Shown piece by piece: positions 1 to 8,541 of a DNA stretch of 64,000 bases. The DNA is taken from positions 124,001 through 188,000 of the forward strand of contig JASCOE010000007.1 in assembly GCA_029959285.1 (NCBI GenBank), in the 5' to 3' direction. The notes beneath the pieces were generated by a model, which was given only the letters and a program-made list of their open reading frames with translations, was not told the DNA's origin and made no database searches. The position numbers were made by a program, and so were the translations under genes. Source of the DNA: Flavobacteriaceae bacterium PS02337. GTDB lineage: Bacteria > Bacteroidota > Bacteroidia > Flavobacteriales > Flavobacteriaceae. The first letter of the stretch is position 1. Each line of letters opens with the position of its first letter.

Positions 1-438
1 ATAGAATCGAATATTTATTTTATAAAAAAAGGATTGGTAAGAGCTTTTGTAGAAAGAGATAATGAAGTGACTTTTTGGTTTGGAAAAGAAGGCGAAACCG
101 TAATTTCTATGAAAAGTTACGTAGAAGACCAACCTGGTTATGAAAATATAGAGCTTCTTGAAGATTGTGAATTGTACGAACTCAAAACAGAAAACCTTAG
201 AAAGCTTTTCAGTAAAGATGTTCATATTGCGAATTGGGGACGAAAATTTGCCGAAAAAGAATTGATTAAAACTGAAGAACGTTTGATTTCCAGACAGTTC
301 AAAAACGCTTCAGAACGTTATCTGGAATTGATGAAAGATCATCCAGAAATCATAAAAAGAGTACAATTAGGACATATTGCTTCCTATTTGGGAATTACAC
401 AAGTGAGTTTAAGCAGAATTCGTGCAGAATTAAAATAA
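1..438 (+). CDS. Crp/Fnr-family transcriptional regulator, 5' truncated by window edge
   Basis: The reading frame is open from the first base, so the gene begins outside the window. A TTG at 34 is only an internal codon. The visible 145 residues hold the end of a cyclic-nucleotide-binding beta-roll (the run IYFIKKGLVRAF is typical of its middle strands). A linking helix and a short C-terminal helix-turn-helix follow (HIASYLGITQVSLSRIRAEL). In Bacteroidota such proteins usually sense a small ligand or redox state and control nearby stress or transport genes. The next gene, an SMR exporter, lies 73 bases downstream in the same direction and could be a target; that is inference. The ligand is unknown. 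Confidence 0.85.
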   Translation: MESNIYFIKKGLVRAFVERDNEVTFWFGKEGETVISMKSYVEDQPGYENIELLEDCELYELKTENLRKLFSKDVHIANWGRKFAEKELIKTEERLISRQFKNASERYLELMKDHPEIIKRVQLGHIASYLGITQVSLSRIRAELK

Positions 439-484
439 TCTGATTTTTTATCATTTGTTAATTTTTTTCCGAATTCGATAAAAG

Positions 485-498
485 AACTTTGCACCACA
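485..498 (+). promoter_or_regulatory. Probable promoter of the SMR exporter
   Basis: The stretch GAACTTTGCACC resembles the Flavobacterium -7 box and start region (TAnnTTTG followed by CACC), although the leading TA is not conserved. It lies about 20 bases upstream of the exporter ATG, a normal leader length in this phylum. Confidence 0.4.
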
Positions 499-511
499 AA
501 ATTTTAACTAT

Positions 512-838
512 ATGAACTGGATTATTTTAATCATCGCTGGCTTATTTGAAGTAGCCTTTGCATCATGTCTTGGAAAAGCAAAAGCAACAACTGGAACTGA
601 AATGTATTATTGGTATATTGGATTCTTTATTTCTCTAACCGTAAGTATGCTTTTATTAATGAAAGCAACAGAAACACTTCCGCTAGGAACAGCTTACGCA
701 GTTTGGACAGGAATTGGTGCTGTTGGAACAGTTTTAGTCGGTATTTTTGTTTTTAAAGAACCAGCAGCTTTTTGGAGATTGTTTTTCTTAGCAACATTGG
801 TTGGTTCTATTGTTGGTTTAAAAGCGGTTTCTCATTAA
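512..838 (+). CDS. Small multidrug resistance (SMR) transporter, SugE/Gdx-like
   Basis: A 108-residue protein with four transmembrane helices, the full length of the SMR family. The conserved glutamate in helix 1 (AGLFEVAFA, around residue 13) is the proton/substrate site. The helix 3 motif LPLGTAYAVWTGIGAVG is diagnostic of the SMR family, and the C-terminal IVGLKAVSH closely resembles SugE/Gdx (guanidinium exporter) rather than EmrE. Family members work as dual-topology homodimers in the inner membrane. No guanidine riboswitch is visible in the 73-base upstream gap, so the substrate (guanidinium or a quaternary ammonium compound) is inferred only from resemblance. Confidence 0.85.
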   Translation: MNWIILIIAGLFEVAFASCLGKAKATTGTEMYYWYIGFFISLTVSMLLLMKATETLPLGTAYAVWTGIGAVGTVLVGIFVFKEPAAFWRLFFLATLVGSIVGLKAVSH

Positions 839-863
839 AAAATTTATTACACGAATTGAATAC

Positions 864-900
864 AACTTTGTCAAAGTTTGAAACTTTGACAAAGTTTTTT
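864..900 (+). terminator. Hairpin terminator after the SMR gene, also a dispersed repeat
   Basis: Two perfect 16-base arms (AACTTTGTCAAAGTTT at 864-879 and its complement at 881-896) are separated by one base and followed by T residues. The arms are themselves near-palindromic. Nearly the same hairpin recurs at 61928-61960, so this is both a plausible rho-independent terminator and a member of a repeat family. Confidence 0.7.
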
Positions 901-952
901 TGTTTTTATTTAAATTCGTAATCCAATCTTTCCCTTACTATTTACCACAATC

Positions 953-1083
953 TTGTCATTCTGAGGAACGAAGACACGAGCGATAGCGAACTGGCGAAGC
1001 AATCTCCGCAAGTAGCTCGACACAGATTTACACTCCACTTTGCGGAGTTTTTTGTGAAGATTCTTCGTTCCTCAGAATGACAA
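953..1083. repeat. Long inverted repeat element, copy 1 of a dispersed family
   Basis: Perfect 22-base arms at 953-974 and 1062-1083 begin TTGTCATTCTGAGG and enclose about 87 bases that contain an inner CTCCGCAA...TTGCGGAG pairing. Related copies lie at 44959-45062 and 60471-60576, with a half copy at 43763-43790. There is no coding potential. The element occupies most of the 375-base gap between the SMR gene and the acetyltransferase. Confidence 0.85.
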
Positions 1084-1181
1084 ACTGAACGCTGAACTTT
1101 GACAAAGCTTTTTAAAAACATTAATGCATTTTCAGCATCACATGATAAAAAAATAGCATTTTATATCATTATTCTCTCTTT

Positions 1182-1189
1182 TATCTTTG
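1182..1189 (+). promoter_or_regulatory. -7 promoter box (TATCTTTG) of the ElaA-like gene
   Basis: TATCTTTG matches the Bacteroidota -7 consensus TAnnTTTG exactly and lies 24 bases before the ATG at 1214. No clear -33 TTG is seen at the usual distance. Its TTG could be mistaken for an alternative start codon; transcription starting just downstream would exclude it. Confidence 0.6.
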
Positions 1190-1213
1190 TTAAAAATTAA
1201 AGCAAAAATAAAA

Positions 1214-1660
1214 ATGACATTTAGCCATTCCATTAAATCTTTTGATGAATTAACCAATCACGAATTGTATAATTTACTTCGGTTAAGAAGTGACGTTTTT
1301 GTAGTCGAACAAAACTGTCCGTATCTTGATTTGGATAATAAAGACCAGAAAAGTTTTCATCTTTTATATTATGTTGATAACGAATTGGCAGGCGTAACAC
1401 GTTTATTGCCAGCTGGATTATCTTACAACGAAATTGCTATCGGAAGAGTCGTAATTGCAAGATCGCATCGCGGATTAGGTTTGGGAGTAAAACTAATGGA
1501 AGCCTCAATTGCGGGTTGTGAAGAAAAATTTGGAAAAGCTCCAATTCGAATTAGTGCGCAATATCATTTATCCAAATTCTACCAATCTTTAGGATTTGTA
1601 GAACAAGGCGAAGTTTATGATGAAGATGGAATTCCGCATATTGAAATGTTCCGCGAATAA
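1214..1660 (+). CDS. ElaA-type GNAT N-acetyltransferase
   Basis: 148 residues. The N-terminal block LYNLLRLRSDVFVVEQNCPYLDLD is characteristic of the ElaA branch of GNAT proteins. The acetyl-CoA pyrophosphate loop is seen as SHRGLGLGVKLM, and the C-terminal block FYQSLGFVEQGEVYDEDGIPHIEM matches the ElaA family end almost word for word. The protein should be a cytoplasmic acetyl-CoA-dependent acyltransferase; the substrate of this family is not settled. I chose the ATG at 1214 over the in-frame TTG at 1187 because the TTG is part of the promoter box. The gene appears monocistronic and converges on the LysR gene, with only 4 bases between stop codons. Confidence 0.85.
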   Translation: MTFSHSIKSFDELTNHELYNLLRLRSDVFVVEQNCPYLDLDNKDQKSFHLLYYVDNELAGVTRLLPAGLSYNEIAIGRVVIARSHRGLGLGVKLMEASIAGCEEKFGKAPIRISAQYHLSKFYQSLGFVEQGEVYDEDGIPHIEMFRE

Positions 1661-1664
1661 AAAT

Positions 1665-2528
1665 TTAAGGTGTAATCAATTTTAAAACATTGGCCAAAAC
1701 CGGATTGTGATCTTCTATTCGCCAATTGATATACAAATCGGTTTCTAGTGGAAGTTTGATAAATCGGATTCCAGGAATTTCATGAAAAAGATACGAATCA
1801 GGTAAAATCGCAATTCCAAGTCCTTTTCGAACCAAAGCAATGATAGCAGAACCAAATTCAGAATGAAGGTATACTTCTGGAGCGTTTTCTAAAGAATTGA
1901 ATAATTGTCTGATCAAATCGCTGTAACTGCTTCCTTCGTCATTAGTTGGCAGGATAAACTTTTGAGAAGCAAGCGTTTCTTTGGTTAAATCTTCGGGAGT
2001 TTTATATGGGTGATCTTCCGGAACAACAATCGCTAAATGATCGGTATGGATTTTTTGAGATTCAATATCTTTAGCAGTATTAATATCTCTTGTAATTGCC
2101 AGATCAATTTTATAATTGCGAAGAAAATCCTGTTGATTTTCATAAAGAACTTGAACCAATTTGATTTTTAGTTGCGGATAAGCATCAGAAATACGAGATA
2201 AAATCTCAGGCATAATAGAAGCTGAAATAGAATCGGGATGAGAAATGGTAATCGTACCACTTTCCCCCAACTGAATTTGGCGGGCAGATTGATGAATAAA
2301 TTCGATTTTATTCAATTCAACTTCCCATTTTTCTTTTAGAAATTGGCCCGCAGCGGTAAGTTTGACATTACGTTTGTTTCGTTCAAACAACTGAATTCCA
2401 AGCTGATTCTCTAAAGACTGAATTTGACGACTCAATGCAGATTGGGTAATATTCATTTTTCCGGCAGTATTCCAGAAATGAAGTTCGCGTGATAACGCTA
2501 AAAAATATTTAATTTGCTGTAAATCCAT
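1665..2528 (-). CDS. LysR-family transcriptional regulator
   Basis: 287 residues, normal LysR length. The N-terminal winged helix (MDLQQIKYFLALSRELHFWNTAGKMNITQSALSRQI) is followed by a periplasmic-binding-protein-like effector domain from about residue 90 to the end. It is divergently transcribed from a GNAT-EamA gene pair with a 61-base gap, the classic LysR arrangement, so it probably controls that pair and itself. Two palindromes in the gap are candidate binding sites. The effector cannot be told from the sequence. Confidence 0.88.
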   Translation of the reverse strand: MDLQQIKYFLALSRELHFWNTAGKMNITQSALSRQIQSLENQLGIQLFERNKRNVKLTAAGQFLKEKWEVELNKIEFIHQSARQIQLGESGTITISHPDSISASIMPEILSRISDAYPQLKIKLVQVLYENQQDFLRNYKIDLAITRDINTAKDIESQKIHTDHLAIVVPEDHPYKTPEDLTKETLASQKFILPTNDEGSSYSDLIRQLFNSLENAPEVYLHSEFGSAIIALVRKGLGIAILPDSYLFHEIPGIRFIKLPLETDLYINWRIEDHNPVLANVLKLITP

Positions 2529-2530
2529 TG

Positions 2531-2580
2531 ATGCAATTTACGCATTTATTGAGAACAGAAACAGCTTTTAATGCATTAAA
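2531..2580. promoter_or_regulatory. Candidate LysR operator region
   Basis: The 61-base divergent gap contains the perfect 14-base palindrome TTTAATGCATTAAA (2567-2580) and an interrupted palindrome ATGC-N7-GCAT (about 2531-2545). Both share the ATGCA core. LysR proteins bind paired sites of this kind between divergent genes. Assignment to the adjacent regulator is inference from position. Confidence 0.45.
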
Positions 2581-2589
2581 GAATAAAAA

Positions 2590-3111
2590 ATGAATTCATT
2601 AGAAATAAAAAAAGCAACAATAAGAGATTTAAATGCGCTCCAATTAATTGGAAGACAAACTTTTTCTGAAACATTTGCAGAAGTGAATAGTGAAGAAAAT
2701 ATGAATAAATATTTAAACGAAAGTTTTGCAACTGGTAAATTAACTTCAGAGCTAAACAATCCGAATTCTTATTTTTATTTGGCTGTTTTAGAAGAAAAAG
2801 TAGTCGGTTATCTTAAATTAAATACCAGCGATGCGCAAACTGAAAAAGAAGATTTGAATGCTTTGGAAATAGAACGTATTTATGTTGCCAAAGAATTTCA
2901 CGGAAAAAAAGTCGCGCAAGCACTTTATGCACAAGCGGAACAAACTGCAAAAGAATTAAAAGCCTCTTATATGTGGCTTGGCGTTTGGGAAAAGAATTTC
3001 AGAGCCGTTAGTTTCTACACTAAAAATGGTTTTACGCAATTTGACACACACATTTTTAGATTAGGTGATGATGAACAAACGGATTTAATGATGAAAAAAG
3101 TACTTATTTAA
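2590..3111 (+). CDS. GNAT-family N-acetyltransferase
   Basis: 173 residues forming a full single GNAT domain. It begins with the family-typical IKKATIRDLNALQLIGRQTFSETF, has the strand-4/acetyl-CoA loop IERIYVAKEFHGKKVAQALY, and ends with WEKNFRAVSFYTKNGF. The resemblance is to PaiA-like polyamine acetyltransferases, but the acceptor is not provable. It is followed after 4 bases by an EamA transporter, so the two are very likely co-transcribed. Both lie opposite a LysR regulator, which suggests detoxification or export of a small amine or amino compound. Confidence 0.82.
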   Translation: MNSLEIKKATIRDLNALQLIGRQTFSETFAEVNSEENMNKYLNESFATGKLTSELNNPNSYFYLAVLEEKVVGYLKLNTSDAQTEKEDLNALEIERIYVAKEFHGKKVAQALYAQAEQTAKELKASYMWLGVWEKNFRAVSFYTKNGFTQFDTHIFRLGDDEQTDLMMKKVLI

Positions 3112-3115
3112 AAAC

Positions 3116-4003
3116 ATGAAAAAAAGACAACTTTTACTGCTTTTACTAATCCTCGGAACTGCTTTTTGGGGAATTTCCTATTCGATTACCAAAATGGCAA
3201 TTGGCGATTATTCGCCCAACACTTTTTTATTCTACCGCTTTTTTCTAGCCGTAATTGTTTTGAGTATTGTCTTTTGGAAATACGTTAAAAATATAAATCT
3301 AGAAGCTATCAAAACTGGTTTTATTCTTGCTGTTCCGATGTTTTTAGGCATTCAATTACAGACATTTGCACTTAAATATACCAGTGCTTCACAATGTTCT
3401 TTTATTGCAGGATTGACAGTAATTATTATTCCGTTAATAAAATTAGCATTTTATAAAACCACAACACCTCTAAAAATCTGGATTGCGGCTTTAACAGCTT
3501 TAACTGGTTTATTTATAATTGCCGTACAAGAAAAATTCACGATAAATTTTGGTGATTTACTAACTATTGCTGGCGCATTTGCTTTTGCCGTTTATTTAAT
3601 TTCGGTTGAAAAACATTCTATAACAAAGAATCTTTTGTATTCCATCGTTCCGATGTTTTCATTTTGTGCTTTGTTTACTTTTTGTCTGGCATTTACAGAT
3701 CAACATGCAGAATGGTTTCCAAAAAGTGATACTTTCTGGCTAGGTGTTGTATATTGTGCGTTGTTTTCTACAGCTTTTATGTATACTGTTTCCAATATTT
3801 CACAACGATATTTATCTGCCGAACGCGTTGCTGTAATTTATTTGTTCGAGCCTGTTTTTGGAGCAATCGGTGCTTTTTTTATTTTAGGAGAAAATCTTAC
3901 GTGGCGTTTGCTTTTGGGTGGAACTTTAATTTTCTCGGCAACAATTATTTCTGAAATCAATTTTAAAAAGTCTAAACTAAAAGTTGTCGCCGATAAAAAT
4001 TAG
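3116..4003 (+). CDS. EamA/DMT-family inner-membrane transporter
   Basis: 295 residues with ten predicted membrane helices in two five-helix EamA repeats. The first begins LLLLLILGTAFWGISYSITKMAI. The second repeat contains FSTAFMYTVSNISQRYLSAERVAVIYLFEPVFGAI, the usual EamA signature. Members export metabolites such as amino acids. The start ATG lies 4 bases after the upstream acetyltransferase stop, so the two form an operon. Substrate unknown. Confidence 0.86.
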   Translation: MKKRQLLLLLLILGTAFWGISYSITKMAIGDYSPNTFLFYRFFLAVIVLSIVFWKYVKNINLEAIKTGFILAVPMFLGIQLQTFALKYTSASQCSFIAGLTVIIIPLIKLAFYKTTTPLKIWIAALTALTGLFIIAVQEKFTINFGDLLTIAGAFAFAVYLISVEKHSITKNLLYSIVPMFSFCALFTFCLAFTDQHAEWFPKSDTFWLGVVYCALFSTAFMYTVSNISQRYLSAERVAVIYLFEPVFGAIGAFFILGENLTWRLLLGGTLIFSATIISEINFKKSKLKVVADKN

Positions 4004-4081
4004 ATATTAGTGTTTCACCCAGATTTAAAAAGATTTTAGCAGATTTATTTGGATTTTATATTCTAAACGAGAATAATATTT

Positions 4082-4214
4082 AACACATAGAAACATAGCT
4101 TATTGTTGTGAATAAAGACGTTTCACTTGTTTAAACAAACATAGTTGACTATGTTTTAGAAACTAGTTTCTTTCAATTACCTCTTTAAAAAAAAAATCTA
4201 TGTTTCTATGTGTT
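4082..4214. repeat. Intergenic element with perfect 17-base terminal inverted repeats
   Basis: AACACATAGAAACATAG at 4082-4098 is exactly complementary to 4198-4214. The interior contains the palindrome GAAACTAGTTTC (4159-4170). The right half of this element (the GAAACTAGTTTC palindrome and the final TTTCTATGTGTT) recurs at 45083-45140, so it is a dispersed element with no coding capacity. It fills most of the 223-base gap between the convergent transporter and phytochrome genes. Confidence 0.75.
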
Positions 4215-4226
4215 GAAAAAAAATAT

Positions 4227-6504
4227 TTACAAAGGCAAAAGCGTATCCTCAGGATCACAAGGGAAATAAATTATAATATCAGTTCCTTCACCTGGTTTTC
4301 CTTCGGCATGAATATCACCGCCGACGGCTTGCATTATTTTTTTGCATAAAGCTAGACCAATGCCCGATCCTGTGTAGTGTTCTTGTGTATGAAGTCTAGT
4401 GAAAATCTTAAAAATAGATTCGGCATAATGCGGTTCAAAACCAATTCCGTTATCTGAGAAACGAACCCAATGACAATATACTTTAAACAAATCATGTATA
4501 ATTACAGGTTCTTGAGAAGCAGTAATTGTAATTTTTGGTGTTCTTTCTTCCGAAGCGTATTTTAGTGAATTCTGAATAACATTTACAAATAACTGCCTCA
4601 TTAAAAAACCAATAGCATGAACTTCTGGCAGTTTTTCAGATTCAATTAATGCATTACTCTCCGAAATAACTTCGCTCATTTCTTTAATTGTCGATTCTAA
4701 AATTTCATTCAGATTTACTTCTTGCAAAGTATCTCTTGTATTTTTAATTCGAGTATATTTTAGAATATCTTCTAATAATCCGCTCATTCTATTGGCAGAT
4801 TTCGAAACTCTTTCCAATGAATTTGAAATAGATTCTGTAGAAATAACATCAATTTCTGATAACATTTTAGAAGTAATTAGCTGAATTTTACGTAAAGGTT
4901 CTTGCAAATCGTGCGTACTAATCCAGTTAATATTTTCAAGCTCAGAATTGGTTTCCTTTAAGATTTCGCTTTGGTTACGATATTTCTCTTCTTCCTCACT
5001 CAACATAATCAAAATAAGCTGATTGTGTAAAGTGTGGGTATATTGAGTTGTAGCATTAATTTCATACTGTTTCCAGTTGCTACTTTGGTTTTTTACAATT
5101 TGTTTGTAAATATTAAATGAGTTTCCAGGATGAAGTCCCGCGCTGTCTTTTAGAATTCTCTTTTCTGGATCACCGCCCCACTTAATTTCCGAAATAGTTT
5201 CTGGTCTAAACCATACTACATGTCCATTGTTACCCAACGGATGGTAAATAATTCCCGCAAAATTGGAGTTTTCATCAAATTCTGGAAAATGATCACTAAT
5301 CTTATTCGTTGAGAAAAAATCGACGATCTCTTTACTTTTAAGTTGTCTGATTAAACTAATAATTTGCTCATCAGAAGGCGTTAAACCATTTTTATAGATT
5401 TTATCTCTCGTGATAATAGATACGCCAGAAGCATTTGCAATTTCTAACAATTGTCGAGCCTGAACAATTTTTTCTATAGATTCCTTTAAAACAGGAAGTT
5501 CAAGACTTGTCAATTGTTCTAACGCCAAATTCGTTTTCTGAGCGCTAATATATTCATCATTAGATTGTCTAATGTCGATTTGAGAAGTAATAAACTGTCC
5601 CTGAAGTTTTGCCGCCAATCTAATTTCAGGAGATATATTTTTCTCAGAATAATGATGACAAGCAATTAATCCCCATAATTTTCCGTGATGAATAAGAGAA
5701 ATTGTCAATGTTGCCCCAACTCCAATATTTTTTAGGTATTCTACGTGAATTGGTGATGTGCTTCTTAAAATAGATAAACTTAAATCAAGATTTTTTCCTT
5801 CTCTATCATCAACTGTATAAATGGGAACAGGCACATAATCAATATCAACAATCAATCTCAATAGATTTTTAATATATAATTCTCTGGCTTGAGCAGGAAT
5901 ATCAGTATGTGGATAATGTAATCCTTAAAAAAGGTTCTAAATCCTCACGGCAATCTTCGGCAAAAACTTCTCCGTTGTATTGTTCATCAAAACGATAAAT
6001 CATTACACGATCATAACCTGTTATTTCGCGTGTTCCCTGTGCTACAAGTGCGCACAAATCTTTAAGCGAAGTAGTTTTATTCATCTGACTTACAAACTGA
6101 ATCGTTTGTTTGTAAGCATCGGCAAGTTTTTCTCTATCAACAAAAAGCAATTCGGCTTCGAGAACGTAAATGCCATCACTTTTATGAATGTTGATTTGAA
6201 AAAATTTCCCCAATAATTCAATTTCTAAAGGAAAAGCATCTCTAAATTCATCTCCGTTAGTGTATGCTAAAATTTCTTCTTCGGCGGTAACACCAAAAAC
6301 TGCCGAAAAATCTTTGCCTAGCATTTCAGTGTGAGAAATACCAAAATAAGAGGCAACATTTTCTGAACAGAAATCTATCTTCCATTGTAGCGTAATGCCA
6401 AGTAAAAAGCCATGTGGCTGTATTTTGCCTGGAATATGTATGGGTTCATGTTCGCAATTGCTTAAGTTAACAAGATCGCGATTAACTATATCCTTAATCT
6501 TCAT
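4227..6504 (-). pseudogene. Bacteriophytochrome sensor histidine kinase, interrupted by a one-base frameshift
   Basis: The two reading frames together give about 758 residues in PAS-GAF-PHY-HisKA-HATPase order, the normal bacteriophytochrome length. The N-terminal chromophore cysteine sits in SNCEHEPIHIPGKIQPHG (Cys17). The GAF domain has YDRVMIYRFDEQYNGEV and, after the break, GLHYPHTDIPAQARELY. The kinase has the phospho-acceptor His in STHDLQEPLRKIQ, the N box NVIQNSLKYA, DNGIGFE and GSGIGLAL. The break is at 5925-5926: one extra base (A in the coding strand of CCTTTTTTAAGG) moves the frame just before GLHYP, producing a stop 10 codons later. The second frame has TAA immediately upstream of GGA, so simple slippage on the T6 tract would not restore it. 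The PHY-tongue motif reads HPGNSF instead of PRxSF. It could be a true mutation or a sequencing error. ATG at 6504 is preferred over the upstream in-frame codons that overlap the heme oxygenase. Confidence 0.85.
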
Positions 6505-6508
6505 TTGC

Positions 6509-7105
6509 CTATCTTCGATCAAAATGCTTATAAATGTTATCAAAAGCAAATATTGCTCCTTCTATAATCTCCTCTCCGCAATTATGCTCTTGTTCGTATT
6601 CTGCTAGAAAATTCAAGAAAGATTTCCAGAAACTTCCTGTTTTATCGCCATAACCATTAAAATACGAAACACCTTTTTCTCCTGAAAGTTCAGGCAGTTT
6701 AGAAACATTTTTCAAAATAAATCTTCCGCCAAGTGTAGAACCTTCAACAACATATAAAATTCCCAACGCAAAAGGAACTGAAATTCCTTTAGTTTGAAAA
6801 ACTTTTTCTGAATTGGTTTTATTCGAATTTAAAAATAAAAGATCATTCTCTATCAGATGTTTCTTTCTTCTTTGTTCTAAATCATCCATTAAATCAGAGA
6901 AAAAAGGAAAAACTAAGCCTTCTGTATCGTTATGAACATCGTGCATTAAACTTAAATAATAGGTATAATCTTCGATTTTCATGTTGGGAGACATTATTGA
7001 CATTGAAACCGGAAGTTCTTCTAATTTCTTATGAGAATCAGAAGTTTGCGTTTTTAAATCAGTAAGAAAATTAGAAGCTATTGTAGAAGTTGAATTTGTA
7101 TTCAT
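6509..7105 (-). CDS. bphO: Biliverdin-producing heme oxygenase
   Basis: 198 residues. The N-terminal helix has the heme-ligand histidine in TSDSHKKLEEL, and the distal-helix motif LGILYVVEGSTLGGRFI is diagnostic of bacterial heme oxygenases of the BphO/HemO type. It cleaves heme to biliverdin, CO and iron, and biliverdin is the chromophore of bacteriophytochromes. The phytochrome gene starts 4 bases after its stop, so the pair is a light-sensing operon with dedicated chromophore supply. The gene itself looks intact. An alternative role in iron scavenging cannot be excluded, but the neighbour argues for chromophore synthesis. Confidence 0.88.
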   Translation of the reverse strand: MNTNSTSTIASNFLTDLKTQTSDSHKKLEELPVSMSIMSPNMKIEDYTYYLSLMHDVHNDTEGLVFPFFSDLMDDLEQRRKKHLIENDLLFLNSNKTNSEKVFQTKGISVPFALGILYVVEGSTLGGRFILKNVSKLPELSGEKGVSYFNGYGDKTGSFWKSFLNFLAEYEQEHNCGEEIIEGAIFAFDNIYKHFDRR

Positions 7106-7154
7106 TATTGATTTTTTCTTTGTTTATAAGAGTCAATTTTCAACTCCTTATTCA

Positions 7155-7162
7155 CAAATTTA
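7155..7162 (-). promoter_or_regulatory. -7 promoter box (TAAATTTG) of the bphO-phytochrome operon
   Basis: On the minus strand TAAATTTG matches TAnnTTTG exactly, about 50 bases before the heme oxygenase ATG. No convincing -33 TTG is seen. It is the only such box in the short gap to the next gene. Confidence 0.45.
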
Positions 7163-7202
7163 AAAAAAAATCTGAGCATTTAAAATCCCTTTTTAAACAT
7201 TT

Positions 7203-8540
7203 TTAATACTCGTCTATCAAACAAATTTCAAAAGTTGTTTTTTCGTTTTTAGTATTGTGAAGAATATAACCGCCGTGTGCTTCAATAATATTTTTAGATA
7301 AAGTCAAACCTATGCCCGTGCCTTCGTTTCTCGTAGTAAAAAACGGAAGAAAAATTTTGTCTTCAATTTCTTTTTCGATTCCTTTTCCGTTGTCTGAAAT
7401 TTTTATAAAAACGCGATTATCTTTGGCTTCCGCCGAAATTGTAATTTGTTTAGAAGTTATATTTTCTAATGCGTTTATAGAATTTGTCATTAAGTTAATC
7501 AACACTTGTTCAATCTGTTGCTGATCTACATTTATAGCATAATTAAGGCTTATCAAATTCTCGATTTCAATATTTTCTTTTCGAAACATCGGATTCATGA
7601 TTTGAAGGCAGTTTTGAATTAAATCCTTCAAATCAATTTTTTCTTTTTTTGGAGAAGGCAACATCGCTAATTTTCGATAACCTTCAATAAATTTTTGCAA
7701 ATGATCGCTTCGTCTGAGCATCGTTTGCACACTGTGTTTTATGTCTTCTAAATCTTCTGTAGAAAGCGAATCTTGTTCTACCAAATCTTCTAAATTTTGA
7801 CAAATAGAGCGAATTGGCGTAATCGAATTTAAAAGTTCATGCGAAATGACTTTCATCAAATTGATCCAAGCGTCTTTCTCTTTTTTCTCGACCACATTCT
7901 GAATTGAATCTAGCAAAACAATAAAATAATCTTGTTCAAAAATCTCAGTTCGAGAAGCTTGCAAAACAAATGTCTGCTTATTTTGTTCGTTGATGCTAAT
8001 TTCTATTGAAGTTTTAATTTCATGAAAATCATCTTTTTCAATAATTTCACACAAAGACGGCAACTGATTTTTAAGATATTTCCATTTCGAAACTTTTGGA
8101 ACATTAAAATGGCGCGAAAAATAATCATTCATCAAAAAAATATTCCAATCTGTTTCTTGTTTTTGAAGAATCACCACTCCAGTTTCGATATTATTTAAAA
8201 TAGAACGATAAATTATATCTTTAGAAATCTGTTCGTTATGTTTATTTTTCAACGTTTCATACAATTGAAATAAATCATCGTAACTTTTATTGAATTTATG
8301 TTTAGAAAAATCCGAAGTAAAATCATTCTGTAATATCGAAGAAATCGTTTTGTTGTAAATTAAAACCAGATTTCGAACATAAAAATACATTTCTCTGCCT
8401 AGTAGAAAAACCATGCAAAGCCCAAATATTCCTGTAAAAAGCAAACCAATTTTAAAGAAATAAATCGACAATTCAATTCCGATTACGATAAAAATTAATC
8501 GCAAAAAAATGAGTTTATAAGTTTGTAACGTTTTAAACAT
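7203..8540 (-). CDS. Membrane sensor histidine kinase of a sigma-54 two-component pair
   Basis: 445 residues. Two hydrophobic helices lie within the first 60 residues with almost no periplasmic loop. A PAS-like region (about 110-220) follows, then a HisKA domain with the phospho-acceptor His in VISHELLNSITPIRSI, and an HATPase domain with NLMTNSINAL, DNGKGIEKE and GTGIGLTLSKNI. The architecture is NtrB/AtoS-like. It starts 1 base after the stop of the sigma-54 activator gene (transcribed right to left), so the two are one operon. With so little extracellular sequence it probably senses a membrane or cytoplasmic signal. The divergent ABC exporter is the likely regulatory target. Confidence 0.88.
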   Translation of the reverse strand: MFKTLQTYKLIFLRLIFIVIGIELSIYFFKIGLLFTGIFGLCMVFLLGREMYFYVRNLVLIYNKTISSILQNDFTSDFSKHKFNKSYDDLFQLYETLKNKHNEQISKDIIYRSILNNIETGVVILQKQETDWNIFLMNDYFSRHFNVPKVSKWKYLKNQLPSLCEIIEKDDFHEIKTSIEISINEQNKQTFVLQASRTEIFEQDYFIVLLDSIQNVVEKKEKDAWINLMKVISHELLNSITPIRSICQNLEDLVEQDSLSTEDLEDIKHSVQTMLRRSDHLQKFIEGYRKLAMLPSPKKEKIDLKDLIQNCLQIMNPMFRKENIEIENLISLNYAINVDQQQIEQVLINLMTNSINALENITSKQITISAEAKDNRVFIKISDNGKGIEKEIEDKIFLPFFTTRNEGTGIGLTLSKNIIEAHGGYILHNTKNEKTTFEICLIDEY

Positions 8541-8541
8541 A

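Noticed and set aside
512-838. Guanidine riboswitch control of the SugE/Gdx-like gene
   Set aside because: The upstream gap is only 73 bases and shows a promoter-like box but no conserved riboswitch elements.
953-1083. CRISPR array or tRNA-like structure
   Set aside because: There is one long inverted repeat, not regularly spaced direct repeats, and no cloverleaf or CCA-type end can be drawn.
2568-2759. 63-codon frame on the minus strand overlapping the GNAT gene
   Set aside because: It is antisense to a clear acetyltransferase frame and covers the LysR operator region.
5915-5935. Programmed frameshift at T TTT TTA in the phytochrome gene
   Set aside because: The heptamer fits -1 slippage, but the shift needed here is +1, and the target frame has a TAA just before GLHYP, so neither ribosomal -1 slip nor T-run transcript slippage restores the protein.
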